From assembly GCA_963772975.1 (NCBI GenBank), contig CAVYZH010000011.1, positions 124,001 to 188,000 of the forward strand: a stretch of 64,000 bases of DNA. Direction: 5' to 3'. The DNA comes from AC-32 sp963772975. Lineage in GTDB: Bacteria > Actinomycetota > Thermoleophilia > Gaiellales > Gaiellaceae. This document shows, one piece after another, positions 21,000 through 29,730 of this stretch (its first letter is position 1; each line of letters opens with the position of its first letter). A model generated the notes under the pieces. It was given only the letters and a program-made list of their open reading frames with translations. It was not told where the DNA came from and searched no databases. The position numbers and the translations under genes are program-made.

Positions 21000-21440
21000 G
21001 TGGGCGATCTGAGCCAGATATCGGAGATTCTCGCCGAGAAGGGCCGCAGGGTGCTGAAGATCGCCGCGGATGCCTCCGTTCTCGAAGCGGTCGAGCTGAT
21101 GGTGGAGGAGAACGTCGGCTCACTGCTCGTGACGGACAGCGGCGACGTGACAGGCATCGTCACCGAACGCGACTACCTCCGCCGTGTCGCGCTCGAGGGG
21201 CGCACCGACGCGGAGACGTCTGTTCGGGAGATCATGTCCTCGCCACTGATCGTCGTGACGCCAGAGACCGCGATCGCGGAGTGCATGGCGCTCATGACGA
21301 ACAAGCGGATCAGGCATCTGCCGGTGGTCGATGCTGGAGAGGTGGCGGGAATCATCTCTATCGGGGACCTGGTGAAGTTCCAGTCGAGACAGCAGGGCTA
21401 CGAGATCCAGTTCCTACACGACTACATCGCGGCGCGTTAA
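21000..21440 (+). CDS. CBS-domain protein
   Basis: The 146-aa protein is a bare tandem CBS pair, the fold that binds adenosyl ligands such as AMP, ATP or SAM. The first CBS ends in GSLLVTDSGDVTGIVTERDYLRR and the second in RHLPVVDAGEVAGIISIGDLVK, both typical. The GTG at 21000 is chosen because homology begins immediately after it; in-frame codons upstream have no homology. A G-rich tract (GGGGGGACAG) precedes it. It probably regulates a partner encoded elsewhere. Confidence 0.88.
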   Translation: MGDLSQISEILAEKGRRVLKIAADASVLEAVELMVEENVGSLLVTDSGDVTGIVTERDYLRRVALEGRTDAETSVREIMSSPLIVVTPETAIAECMALMTNKRIRHLPVVDAGEVAGIISIGDLVKFQSRQQGYEIQFLHDYIAAR

Positions 21441-21504
21441 GCGCTGGGCCTCGAACCCGTCGACGCCGAGACGAACACGTGCTGCGAGGAGCTCGTCCAG
21501 CCCG

Positions 21505-22155
21505 CTAGCGCCGGTTGAACAGCGACAGCAGGAGCAGGAAGACGTTGAGCACGTCGAGGAAGATCGAGGCTGCGAGCAGCGGCGCCGCCCGAATGTCCTT
21601 CGTCTTCCGCAGCCGCTGGAAGTCGTACATCGTGAACCCGGCGAAGATCACCAGGCCGACGATCGCGTAGATGAGCGAGCTGTTCGGGATGTTCACGAAG
21701 ATCGCCACGATCCCGAAGACGATCAGCGCGAGGAGCGCCCAGAAGCACACCCGTGCGACGCCTGAGAGGTCGCGTCGTGTCGCGTACCCCGCTGCGCCGA
21801 AGCCGGCGATGAACAGCGCCGTCGCCCCACCTGCCTGCCACACCGACTGGGGGTTCGTCTGCGCGTAGTAGGCGATCGTCGGCGCGGTTGCGAGCCCGAC
21901 GAGGACGCCGAAGCCGAACAGGAAGCCGATCGCCAGCTGCTCGGAGCGCTGGGCGGCGTAGTTGAGCCCGATCAGCACGCCGAAGCTCGCGATGAACAGG
22001 ACGATGCCCCAGCCCTGCGACAGATCGCGGCCGAGGTACGCGCCGAGTGCGAAGAAGCCCGTGGTGAGGGCAACGAGCCCCATCGTCTGGCCGAACAGCG
22101 CCCGCGATTGGTCGCGTGAGACAGCAGGCTCGAGGGTGGTATCGAAGGAGCTCAC
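21505..22155 (-). CDS. Bax inhibitor-1 family membrane protein (YbhL/YccA-like)
   Basis: The 216-aa protein has seven hydrophobic helices and matches the Bax inhibitor-1 family, with VGLVIFAGFTMYDFQRL and a basic C-terminus (LFNRR). Bacterial members are pH-sensitive calcium leak channels or FtsH modulators. The GTG start at 22155 lies 9 nt after a TAGGCT hexamer. It is co-directional with wrbA, with 12 bp between them. Confidence 0.9.
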   Translation of the reverse strand: MSSFDTTLEPAVSRDQSRALFGQTMGLVALTTGFFALGAYLGRDLSQGWGIVLFIASFGVLIGLNYAAQRSEQLAIGFLFGFGVLVGLATAPTIAYYAQTNPQSVWQAGGATALFIAGFGAAGYATRRDLSGVARVCFWALLALIVFGIVAIFVNIPNSSLIYAIVGLVIFAGFTMYDFQRLRKTKDIRAAPLLAASIFLDVLNVFLLLLSLFNRR

Positions 22156-22167
22156 GGGTACGAGAGC

Positions 22168-22848
22168 CTACTTCTTGCCGGTCGGGCCGGCGAAGCTCTC
22201 CGGGCCCGGCCGCTCGACCGCAAACGTGCCGTTGCGCCGGGCCTCCGCGATTATCGCGGCGAAGCGGGCGAGCCGCCGGCCCTGGTAGCGGGCGACGGCC
22301 AGCGCGCCCTCGTCGGGGCCTGTCACCGTGTGACCGGTGACGAAGGACGCGCCGTACGGGTTGCCGCCCGCGGCGAAGACCTCGCTCACCGTGTAGCCGA
22401 GCGGCAGGATCAGCATCCCCCAGTGGTAGAGCGTGTTGTGCAGCGCGAGGATCGTCGTCTCCTGGCCGCCGTGCGCCGTTTGGGAAGCGGTGAAGCTCGT
22501 GGCGACCTTGTCGGCCAGTTTCCCGGCCTGCCAGAGGGCGCCCGCCTGATCGATGAACTGCTTCAGCTGGGCGGCGATGTTCCCGAAGCGCGTCGGCGTT
22601 CCGAACGCGACGCCGTCGGCCCAGTCGAGGTCGTCGAGCGATGCGACCGGCGCCTCGGCGACCTCCGAGCGATGGCGTCCCCAGTACTGGTTCTGCGAGA
22701 TCAGCAGCTCGGAGGCGAGCTCTTCGACGTGGCGTAGCCGCACCTCGGCGCCCGCTTCCTCCGCGCCGGCGGCGACGGCCTGCGCGAGCCCGTGGACGTT
22801 GCCGGTGGCGCTGTAGTAGATGACGGCGATCTTCGCGGGCTCGGACAC
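22168..22848 (-). CDS. wrbA: NAD(P)H:quinone oxidoreductase, flavodoxin-like (WrbA)
   Basis: WrbA reduces quinones with NAD(P)H and FMN by two electrons. The 226-aa protein begins with the FMN phosphate loop YYSATGNVHGLAQAVAAGA. It contains GTPTRFGNIAAQLKQFIDQ and SFTASQTAHGGQETT, both signatures of the family. The GTG start at 22848 lies 6 nt after TACCCT (complement of 22855-22860), fitting a leaderless transcript. The C-terminus is extended compared with the usual length of about 200 aa. Confidence 0.92.
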   Translation of the reverse strand: MSEPAKIAVIYYSATGNVHGLAQAVAAGAEEAGAEVRLRHVEELASELLISQNQYWGRHRSEVAEAPVASLDDLDWADGVAFGTPTRFGNIAAQLKQFIDQAGALWQAGKLADKVATSFTASQTAHGGQETTILALHNTLYHWGMLILPLGYTVSEVFAAGGNPYGASFVTGHTVTGPDEGALAVARYQGRRLARFAAIIAEARRNGTFAVERPGPESFAGPTGKK

Positions 22849-22876
22849 GAGGAGAGGGTAAACCCAGGCACCACCT

Positions 22877-24787
22877 CTAGCCGGAGAACTCGATCTCGGC
22901 AGGCAGCTCCGATCTCGCCGGCTCGCCGAGCTCGTCCGTGACCCGCCGGTCGAAGTAGACGTACGTGGTGGTGATCGCGACGAGCGGCATCGTCACCGCG
23001 TAGATGAGCCCCGCGACCACGTTCACCAGCCAGAAGGGCGCGTTCGTGGCGAGAATCAGCAGCGCGCCGACGATCGGGCCGACGGCGATCGCGAGCGCAG
23101 CTCCCACCACGATCAGCGAGGCGACCTTCAGCCAGGCGCCCCGAACCAGGAGGCGGCTTCGGCGCAGGCCGGCGAGCGCGCCGAGCTGCTCCAGCTCGAT
23201 GCTCGGCGCGATCAGTGCCCAGCGTCCGGCGAGCCAGACAGCGATCGGGATCAGGTAGATCGAGCCGACAAGCAGCGAGACGACGGTCGCCGCGACCACG
23301 AGCGCGCCGAGGAGCGGGCGGATGCTGTCGGCGGCGAGCGCGTAGGCGCGGAGTGGCCCGACCGGGCGACCCTGGTCGACCTCGACGAGCGCACGCGCCG
23401 TCGCTGCCTGGACGAGGCCGAGGCCGAGGAGCGTCAGCGCCGTTCCGATCGCCAGCACGAAGAAGCCGAGCAGCCCGCCCGGCCCGCTGCCGGTCTCGAC
23501 ACCGAGGATGTCGGTGCCGTGCACCAGGAGCGATTGCAAGAGCGCAGTCACGAACCCAATCGGGATGAACAGAATCCCGATCCCGAGCATCAGTCCCGGC
23601 TTCGCGAGGTACATGCGCGTCGCTGCGGCGAGTGTTTGACCCCAGGCGCGCCGGCGCGCTAGACGGAGAGGCGCGCTCGGGCGCCAGGCGGTTCGCGAGA
23701 GGGCGAACAGGAGCAGCAAGGCCAGCAGCGCGAGGCCCAGCGTGAACTGCAGCGGGCGGTGGACGAGCTGGACCAACGCCCTCGAGCCGTTCCCGATCGC
23801 CTGACAGAAGAAGTCGGTCGCCGCCGTCCCGAACACGCTCCCGGCCGGGACGCTGAAGCTCTGGTCGCGCCAGCCCTCGGACCAGGTGATCGGCTGCGTC
23901 CACTGCGTCTTCAGGTTCGGGCCGGTCGGGCCGTTGAAGAACGCCGGCTGGAGCTCGCCCCAACGGCCCTGGAAGTCGATCCACGGGAACTCGGCCCGAG
24001 CCTGCGCCGGATCGCTCGGGATCGTCGCAACCGCTGGACGAAGGTCGTCGTGAGGACCGGTCGTGTTGTCACAGCCGACGCCCTGTTCGGCGGAGCTGCC
24101 GAGGAACAGGCCTTCGTCGAAGAAGTTCGCGTGTGAGCCGGCCGCCGGGTACACGACCGGATGCGTGCCGTCGACGAGGTGGAGCTTGCCGTCGCCCCAG
24201 GTCGCCTGCTCCGCTCCCTCGTGCTGGCTGTAGCCGACGCTGGCCGGCTGCTTCGCGAGCGCCTCACCGACGTTCGCGGCGTCGAAGTCGAGCTGGATCA
24301 TCTCCCAGTCGCCTTCGTGCAGGTTGTTCCAGTCGTTGTAGACGTAGAAGAGCCAGTACTGCAGAGCGAGCCGGCCGGGGTGCCCCGAGTCGGTGGCCAC
24401 ATGCGCGTAGACCGTCGGCTCGTGCCCCTTCGAGATGCGGCGATCCCACTTTTCGTAGCCGCAGCCCGGGTTGAGCGCGTCCCCTGGGAAGTCGAGGTGG
24501 TACTCGTAGAGGCCGCCGGCGAGATCGCGCGCGGTCGGCCCGATCTTCACCAGGTCCGTTGCATTCCATGGCCCGCGAAGCGCAACGGTCGGTTGGCCGA
24601 ACAGCGCGTTGACGTCCAGCGGCCGGTAGGGCTCACCCGGGCCGCACTCCGCTTTCTGCTCGACGAGCCTGACCACCGGCGCGTAGCGCTTAGCGAGCGT
24701 TTGCTCGTCGCCGGCACTTGCTCGAGCTGTAGAGCATGTCCCGAGCGCGACGACGGTCATCAGCGACAGGAGGACGATCCGTCTCAA
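22877..24787 (-). CDS. Vps62-like domain membrane protein
   Basis: The 636-aa protein starts with a signal peptide (RRIVLLSLMTVVALGTCSTARA). An extracytoplasmic domain follows with LAKRYAPVVRL, YVYNDWNNLHEGDWEMIQL and YPAAGSHANFF, the pattern of the Vps62/DUF946 fold. The C-terminal 300 residues hold about six membrane helices. The start is set at a TTG (24787-24785) that overlaps the stop of the YihY gene (TTGA). This avoids an unrelated in-frame extension and leaves the signal peptide at the N-terminus. The function is unknown. Confidence 0.8.
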   Translation of the reverse strand: MRRIVLLSLMTVVALGTCSTARASAGDEQTLAKRYAPVVRLVEQKAECGPGEPYRPLDVNALFGQPTVALRGPWNATDLVKIGPTARDLAGGLYEYHLDFPGDALNPGCGYEKWDRRISKGHEPTVYAHVATDSGHPGRLALQYWLFYVYNDWNNLHEGDWEMIQLDFDAANVGEALAKQPASVGYSQHEGAEQATWGDGKLHLVDGTHPVVYPAAGSHANFFDEGLFLGSSAEQGVGCDNTTGPHDDLRPAVATIPSDPAQARAEFPWIDFQGRWGELQPAFFNGPTGPNLKTQWTQPITWSEGWRDQSFSVPAGSVFGTAATDFFCQAIGNGSRALVQLVHRPLQFTLGLALLALLLLFALSRTAWRPSAPLRLARRRAWGQTLAAATRMYLAKPGLMLGIGILFIPIGFVTALLQSLLVHGTDILGVETGSGPGGLLGFFVLAIGTALTLLGLGLVQAATARALVEVDQGRPVGPLRAYALAADSIRPLLGALVVAATVVSLLVGSIYLIPIAVWLAGRWALIAPSIELEQLGALAGLRRSRLLVRGAWLKVASLIVVGAALAIAVGPIVGALLILATNAPFWLVNVVAGLIYAVTMPLVAITTTYVYFDRRVTDELGEPARSELPAEIEFSG

Positions 24788-25635
24788 GGCGATCGTTCCG
24801 GTCGGGCGAGCAGGGCGTTCAGCTCCGCCGAGATGACCATCAGCCGGCCGACGATCACGAGCGACAGCAGCAGCGCGGTCGCGATCCCGAGGGCGCCGTA
24901 GGTGTCGGCGCGGCCCTCGACAAGACGGGTCGTGACGTAGACGTTGAACACGTTCACGAACAGCAGGCCCACGCCCACCAGCGCGGCACCGGGCAGGAGG
25001 GCATGCCAAGGAACGTCGCGGTGCGGCAGGTGCAGCGAGACCAGCAGCCACGCGCCACCCGCGAGCACGAGGTAGACGAGCAGGGCGGTAAGCCCGCCGA
25101 GCTGGTCGTGCCGGCGGATCCAGCCCACGATCTGGGCGGCGGCGATCACGAGCAGCAGCGCTCCGAACAACATCCCGATCCCCCTGGGCGTCGCACGCGC
25201 GCCCCGCCCCGACCCGTGCCAGACGATCGCGTGCACGATCGCCAGGGCGCGGTAGAGCGTGGCAGTCGCGTAGAGGACCACGGGCACTATCAGGAGGAAG
25301 ACGAGCCAGCGGGCGTTGCTCGACGAGGCCGATGCGACCTGCGAGGCGATCAGCCCGTGCAGCCCCGCTTCGCTCGCGGCCTCGCTCGTGCTCTTGTCGG
25401 CGGCTTCCGCGTAGAGCCCGAGACCGGACACGAAGAGGAGCGCGGTCGGGAGGAGCAGGACGAAGAGCCGGTAGGCAAGCGCGCCGGCAAGCAGGCCCCC
25501 ACCGATCGACGCATCCCGTTCAAGGAGGCGGAATCCGAAGTCGACCGTGGTGTGACGAGAACGCGCCGCTTCGGCACTCGCGCCGAGCCGGCGACCGTGC
25601 TCGAGCCAGCGGGTGGTGACGTCGTAGCGGGGCAT
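24784..25635 (-). CDS. YihY/UPF0761 (BrkB-like) membrane protein
   Basis: The 283-aa protein has six membrane segments and the YihY pattern, beginning with the amphipathic DFGFRLLERDASIGGGLLAGALAYRLFV. It was once called ribonuclease BN, but that assignment is considered wrong for this family. The ATG at 25635 is divergent from the GFA gene. The TGA overlaps the TTG of the Vps62-like gene, so the two are likely co-translated and may act together. A second, more distant family member lies at 52611-53507. Confidence 0.87.
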   Translation of the reverse strand: MPRYDVTTRWLEHGRRLGASAEAARSRHTTVDFGFRLLERDASIGGGLLAGALAYRLFVLLLPTALLFVSGLGLYAEAADKSTSEAASEAGLHGLIASQVASASSSNARWLVFLLIVPVVLYATATLYRALAIVHAIVWHGSGRGARATPRGIGMLFGALLLVIAAAQIVGWIRRHDQLGGLTALLVYLVLAGGAWLLVSLHLPHRDVPWHALLPGAALVGVGLLFVNVFNVYVTTRLVEGRADTYGALGIATALLLSLVIVGRLMVISAELNALLARPERSP

Positions 25636-25681
25636 CGAAGGATGGTTTCAGCCTTTGTCTCGCGAGACTCGCCCGAATGGG

Positions 25682-26122
25682 ATGATCCCTCCGTCAGTGC
25701 GACAGCCAAGCGCCGACAACCCCCTCTACGGCTCCTGCCTCTGCGGCGGCGTGCGCTTCGAGGTGACCGCGCCGTTCGTCTGGGCGAGTCACTGCCACTG
25801 CTCGCGCTGCCGCAAGCACTCCGGCGCCTTCGGCGAGACGCAGGGCCGCGTGCCGCGCGAAGGCTTTCGCCTCATCCAGGGCGAGGAGCTGATCAGCGTC
25901 TACCGCCCCGAGGGCGGGCGGGTGAAGGCGTTCTGCTCGGTCTGCGGCTCGAGCCTGTTCGGGAACGAGTGGCCCGAGGGCGACCAGATCGGGATCCGGC
26001 TCGGCGCGCTCGACGGCGATCCGGGAATCCGGCCGTCGTTCCACACGTTCGTCGCCTCGAAGGCGCCCTGGGAGCAGCTCCCGGACGACGGCCTGCCGCG
26101 CTACGACGAAGCGGCGAGCTAG
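25682..26122 (+). CDS. GFA family protein (glutathione-dependent formaldehyde-activating-like)
   Basis: The 146-aa protein has the zinc-binding pattern of the family, with GSCLCGGVRFEV, SHCHCSRCRKHSG and AFCSVCGSSLFG. Most members have unknown substrates and the glutathione name is often nominal. I chose the ATG at 25682 rather than a TTG at 25655 because homology begins at YGSCLCGGV. Its stop codon overlaps that of the small minus-strand gene by 4 bp (CTAG). Confidence 0.9.
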   Translation: MIPPSVRQPSADNPLYGSCLCGGVRFEVTAPFVWASHCHCSRCRKHSGAFGETQGRVPREGFRLIQGEELISVYRPEGGRVKAFCSVCGSSLFGNEWPEGDQIGIRLGALDGDPGIRPSFHTFVASKAPWEQLPDDGLPRYDEAAS

Positions 26123-26295
26123 AGCCGGCCCGAGCGCGGCTCGTCGGGGTCGAGATCCTCGCCGACGTACTCCCGCTCGAGCTCGCCGCGAACGTCGAAC
26201 CCCGTCTGCGGCTCCTGGTGCCGTTCCTCCTCGCTGAGCGGGTGGTCCGGCTTGGGCGGCCGCCAGAAGTCACGGATGCGATCAAACCAGCTCAC
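26119..26295 (-). CDS. Small hypothetical protein, 58 aa
   Basis: The GTG at 26295-26293 overlaps the stop of the SagB-type gene (GTGA), the coupling arrangement used repeatedly in this window. This supports a real small gene. The product is charged and soluble (WFDRIRDFWRPPKPDHPLSE at the start, then many acidic residues). I do not recognise it. It could be an accessory peptide of the dehydrogenase. Confidence 0.6.
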   Translation of the reverse strand: MSWFDRIRDFWRPPKPDHPLSEEERHQEPQTGFDVRGELEREYVGEDLDPDEPRSGRL

Positions 26296-27734
26296 TCGGC
26301 CTCGTCGTCCAGTCGGGGCGTGACCATGCGGATCTCGCTCGGCGCGCCGGGAAGGCCGCCCGCCTTCGGCTTGTACTCCGGAACTCCCACGCACGTGAAG
26401 AGTAGGCCGTCGAGCGGCTCGCCGACCAGGCCCGGGATCTCGCTGTCGAGGAACGTCATGCCGGAGGCGCCTGCTCCGAGCGCGTAGGCCGCCAGGTGGA
26501 GGCGGCCCTCGACGAGGCCGGCGGCGAGCTGGGCCTCGCGGTACTCGCGGTCGTCGAGGGCGCTCACGTCGGCCGTCCCGATCACGACGAACGCGGCATC
26601 GCGGGGCAGCCCCTGGTCGAGGGCGACGCGGTAGAGCTCACGGCGGAAATCTCCCGCGCGGACCGGCGCCGACAGCTCGGGCCAGCGGTAGATGCCGGGC
26701 TCGAACCCGTCGACGGCGTGCACGACGACGAAGTGGGGGAGGTCGACGCCGCGCAGCGAGACCGCGAGCGCGCTGCGAGCGGCGCTGTCCGTGAGGCTCT
26801 TGGCCGGGTCCATCCGCCGCTGCGAGCTGCGCGAGAGGACGACCTGCTCGACCGGATCCGAGCCGGATTCGGGCACGTCGACCGGTTTGCCTGTCTCCCA
26901 CGGCCGGCCGAGCGTGTCGGTGTCCCCGGCCCGCTGGGCGGTGGTCTCGAGCGGGAACTCGACCGGTGCCACGTCCACCTCGCCTGCTGCGGCCTCGCCG
27001 GTCGCGTCGAGCGCCGGCTCGCCCCCGAACGCCACGACGGCCACCGGCCACTCGTGCACGCCGTCGGCGCCGACGAGCGCTGTCACCGCCCGGTCGGGGA
27101 AGCGGGTGTAGATCGAGGCGTCGAGCCCGGCCGAGTCTGCGGCGGCGAGGAGCTGGGCGAGCATCGTGCCCACGTCCCAGTAGATGTGCCGGTAGCCGCG
27201 CTCGCGGTAACGCCAGCCCGTGCGCCAGGGAATGCCGGTGACGACAATCGTCGGCGCGCCGGCGCGCGGTGGCGGGCCGACCTGCAGGAGCGCGTGGTCC
27301 TCCGGGTGGTACCAGTGCACGCCCGCCGGGAGCCCGCCGCCCTCCGGCACGGCGACGTAGACCTCGAAGGGCGAACGTGAGCCCGCCGAGCCCGCGGCGC
27401 GGAAGAGCCAGGTGCCGTACGGCCGCGCGGTCTTGCGCACCACACCCGCGGCCAGGTGCAAGAGGCGCGAGAGCTGCGGCAGGTCGAGCTCCGCCGGTTG
27501 GACCTCGGCCGTGCCCGCGAGCACCGCCACGGCCGGCGCCGTCGTCGTGGGCAGCTCACGTGGCAGCTCCACGCGCGGCAGCGTCTGGGCGTAGCGCTTG
27601 TAGAACCACGGCAGCCGCTCGATCTCGTTCGTGACGAGGTCTTGCAGGATGCGTGGATCGTCGAGCGGTTCGTCCCAGTCGCGCCCGGGCTCGTACGAGG
27701 TCAGCCGGTGCAGCGCCTGCGTCGCCGTCTCCAT
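26292..27734 (-). CDS. SagB/ThcOx-type nitroreductase-fold dehydrogenase, two-domain
   Basis: The 480-aa protein has two consecutive nitroreductase-like halves. The second half holds the typical FMN-site region SRSSQRRMDPAKSLTDSAAR and GLVEGRLHLAAYALGAGASG. SagB-type enzymes oxidise azoline heterocycles in RiPP pathways. However, no cyclodehydratase or precursor peptide lies nearby, so here it is better seen as an uncharacterised flavin oxidoreductase. The ATG at 27734 lies 6 nt after TAAAGT (complement of 27741-27746), suggesting a leaderless transcript. Confidence 0.85.
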   Translation of the reverse strand: METATQALHRLTSYEPGRDWDEPLDDPRILQDLVTNEIERLPWFYKRYAQTLPRVELPRELPTTTAPAVAVLAGTAEVQPAELDLPQLSRLLHLAAGVVRKTARPYGTWLFRAAGSAGSRSPFEVYVAVPEGGGLPAGVHWYHPEDHALLQVGPPPRAGAPTIVVTGIPWRTGWRYRERGYRHIYWDVGTMLAQLLAAADSAGLDASIYTRFPDRAVTALVGADGVHEWPVAVVAFGGEPALDATGEAAAGEVDVAPVEFPLETTAQRAGDTDTLGRPWETGKPVDVPESGSDPVEQVVLSRSSQRRMDPAKSLTDSAARSALAVSLRGVDLPHFVVVHAVDGFEPGIYRWPELSAPVRAGDFRRELYRVALDQGLPRDAAFVVIGTADVSALDDREYREAQLAAGLVEGRLHLAAYALGAGASGMTFLDSEIPGLVGEPLDGLLFTCVGVPEYKPKAGGLPGAPSEIRMVTPRLDDEAE

Positions 27735-27986
27735 GCCGCGACTTTACGCGTGTCCTGTCGGGGGCGTGGCCGGTCGCGCCCGGCGGAGCGACGGCCGCCG
27801 CACAGGCCGCCACCGCCTGCGGCATTGCCCACCGCGAGAGGCTCCGACCGGCCACGCCCTACCGATCGTGCCCGTGCTCTGCGACGCTCGGGTCATTGCT
27901 GCGTAACGGTTTCGCTACGAGGCGGCATGGATCTTCTTCAGGCCGTCCAGCGCGGAAATGCCGTTCGCGTCGACGGAGAGAGGACA

Positions 27987-29000
27987 ATGGCAGCGGCGAT
28001 GGCACTGGCACCAGATGAGGCGACGACGATGCGGGCGGCTTGCCGCACGCGCTACGGATCGCCTGAGACGATCGAGTTGACCGAGGTCGAGCGACCGCCG
28101 CTGACCAGCGACGGCGTGCTGGTGCGCGTGCGGGCGGCGGCGCTCAACCGGCTCGACTGGTACTGGCTGACGGGGGCACCGTGGATCGCGCGGTCCGACA
28201 CGGGGTTCTTCCGGCCCAAGTCGCCGCTGCTCGGCGTCGACTTCGCCGGCACAGTCGAGGCGGTCGGTCCCGATGTGGAGGACTTCAAGCCGGGCGACGA
28301 GGTGTTCGGGGAGCGAAAGGGCGCACTCGCCGAGTACCTGTGCGCCTCGGCCGCCATCGCGCTGAAGCCGGCGAACGTCTCCTTCGAGCAGGCCGCGGCC
28401 ACGCCGCTCGGCGGGCTCACCGCGCTCCAGGGTCTACGCGACAAGGGCAACGTGCAGCCCGGCCAGCAGGTGCTGATCCAGGGCGCGTCGGGAGGCGTCG
28501 GCACGTTCGCCGTTCAGATCGCCAAGTGGCTCGGCGCAGAGGTGACGGCGGTATGCAGCACGCCAAACGTCGAGCAGGCGCGTTCGCTCGGCGCCGACCA
28601 CGTGATCGATTACACGCACGAAGACTTCACCCGGGGCGAGCGTCTCTACGACGTGGTCTTCGACAACGCCGGCACCCGCTCGTGGAGGGACCTCAGGCGG
28701 GTGCTCGAGCCGAATGCCAAGGTCGTCCTCATCGGCGGCCCCAGGACGAACCGCGTGTTCGGGCCGCTCGGCCACATGGTCGGGTCGAAGCTCGGCTGCG
28801 TGCGGCGCAGCCAGGAGGCGCTCTTCGCGCTGGCCAAGCCGAACCGGGAGGACCTGAAGGTGCTGGCCGACCTGCTCGAGCAGGGCACGATCGTCCCGGC
28901 GATCGACCGGCGCTTCGACCTGGCCGACGCCGCCGAGGCGCTTCGCTACCAGGGCGAGGGTCACCCGCAGGGCAAGGTGGTGGTGACGGTGGGCGGCTAG
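27987..29000 (+). CDS. NADPH:quinone reductase-like MDR oxidoreductase
   Basis: The 337-aa protein is a medium-chain dehydrogenase/reductase without catalytic zinc. It has RVRAAALNRLDWYWLTG, DFAGTVEAVGPDVEDFKPGDEVFG and the nucleotide-binding QGASGGVGTFAVQIAKWLGA. It probably reduces quinones or enones with NADPH. The ATG at 27987 has a good ribosome site (GGAGAGAGGA). Alternatives are ATG 27927 upstream and ATG 28029, where homology starts. Its stop overlaps the stop of the next, convergent gene (CTAG). Confidence 0.88.
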   Translation: MAAAMALAPDEATTMRAACRTRYGSPETIELTEVERPPLTSDGVLVRVRAAALNRLDWYWLTGAPWIARSDTGFFRPKSPLLGVDFAGTVEAVGPDVEDFKPGDEVFGERKGALAEYLCASAAIALKPANVSFEQAAATPLGGLTALQGLRDKGNVQPGQQVLIQGASGGVGTFAVQIAKWLGAEVTAVCSTPNVEQARSLGADHVIDYTHEDFTRGERLYDVVFDNAGTRSWRDLRRVLEPNAKVVLIGGPRTNRVFGPLGHMVGSKLGCVRRSQEALFALAKPNREDLKVLADLLEQGTIVPAIDRRFDLADAAEALRYQGEGHPQGKVVVTVGG

Positions 29001-29602
29001 CGGTCGTCGAAGCCGACGTGCGCCGTGGCGTGGTCCTGGAGCCGGTCGGCGGCGGGAAGTGTCTCCAGCGCGATCACCAGGCCCGCTGCGACCGAGGCCG
29101 TGGCTAGTGCCACGCGCAGGAGGGCGCCCGGGATCCGCACCCGCCGGAGGCGCGCCAGCTCGAGCAGGTGAGCGAGGACGTGCACGCCGAAGGCGCCGGT
29201 CCAGACGAGGAAGCTCGCCTTGTGCAGGCCGACGAGCGTGCCGTGTCTCTGGTCGAGCGCGAGCAGCGCGACGCCGGTGCCGAAAACGAGCAGCGTCGAC
29301 AGCACGAGCACCGGCGCAACCAGCATTCGGAGCGCAATGTGCGGCGGCCCTCGCAGGACGTATTCCTCGCCGCGCTGGTAGTAGCGCAGCATTCGCCAAC
29401 CGGTGCTGGCGAGCTTCAGGGCGACGACCGGGATCAGCAGCATACCGACGAAGGCATGGATCGTTAGGAGCGACCCGATCCGGAGGATCGTCGCTCCCTC
29501 GACCGCGAGCAGCACGATCAGGAGCGCGGCGACGGCGAGCGTGAGCTGCTCGTTTCCCGCGCTGCCGCCGACGAAGACGCGTTTGAGCCGGGAAACGATC
29601 AT
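28997..29602 (-). CDS. Cytochrome b561-like membrane protein, 201 aa
   Basis: The protein has four or five membrane helices. Histidines lie within or next to them (LLTIHAFVGM, GLHKASFLVW, GVHVLAHLLELARL), a spacing that would suit b-type haem as in ferric-reductase or cytochrome b561-like proteins. I infer a transmembrane electron-transfer role. TAGCGT (complement of 29609-29614) lies 6 nt before the ATG, a leaderless start. It is divergent from the FG-GAP gene and shares a CTAG stop overlap with the quinone reductase gene. Confidence 0.72.
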   Translation of the reverse strand: MIVSRLKRVFVGGSAGNEQLTLAVAALLIVLLAVEGATILRIGSLLTIHAFVGMLLIPVVALKLASTGWRMLRYYQRGEEYVLRGPPHIALRMLVAPVLVLSTLLVFGTGVALLALDQRHGTLVGLHKASFLVWTGAFGVHVLAHLLELARLRRVRIPGALLRVALATASVAAGLVIALETLPAADRLQDHATAHVGFDDR

Positions 29603-29730
29603 CGTGGAACGCTAGCCGGAGTTGCGGAAGCCATGATGGTTGGTACGAAGCTGTCGAAAGGGGGTCGCCGATCCATCGCATTGCCCGCACCAGCGCGCTG
29701 CTCCTGGTCGTCCTGGGGCTCGCGGCCGGG

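Noticed and set aside
24736..26487. Plus-strand ORF of 583 aa opposite YihY and other genes
   Set aside because: Polar, low-complexity composition and no domain; the genes below it are supported by motifs and coupling.
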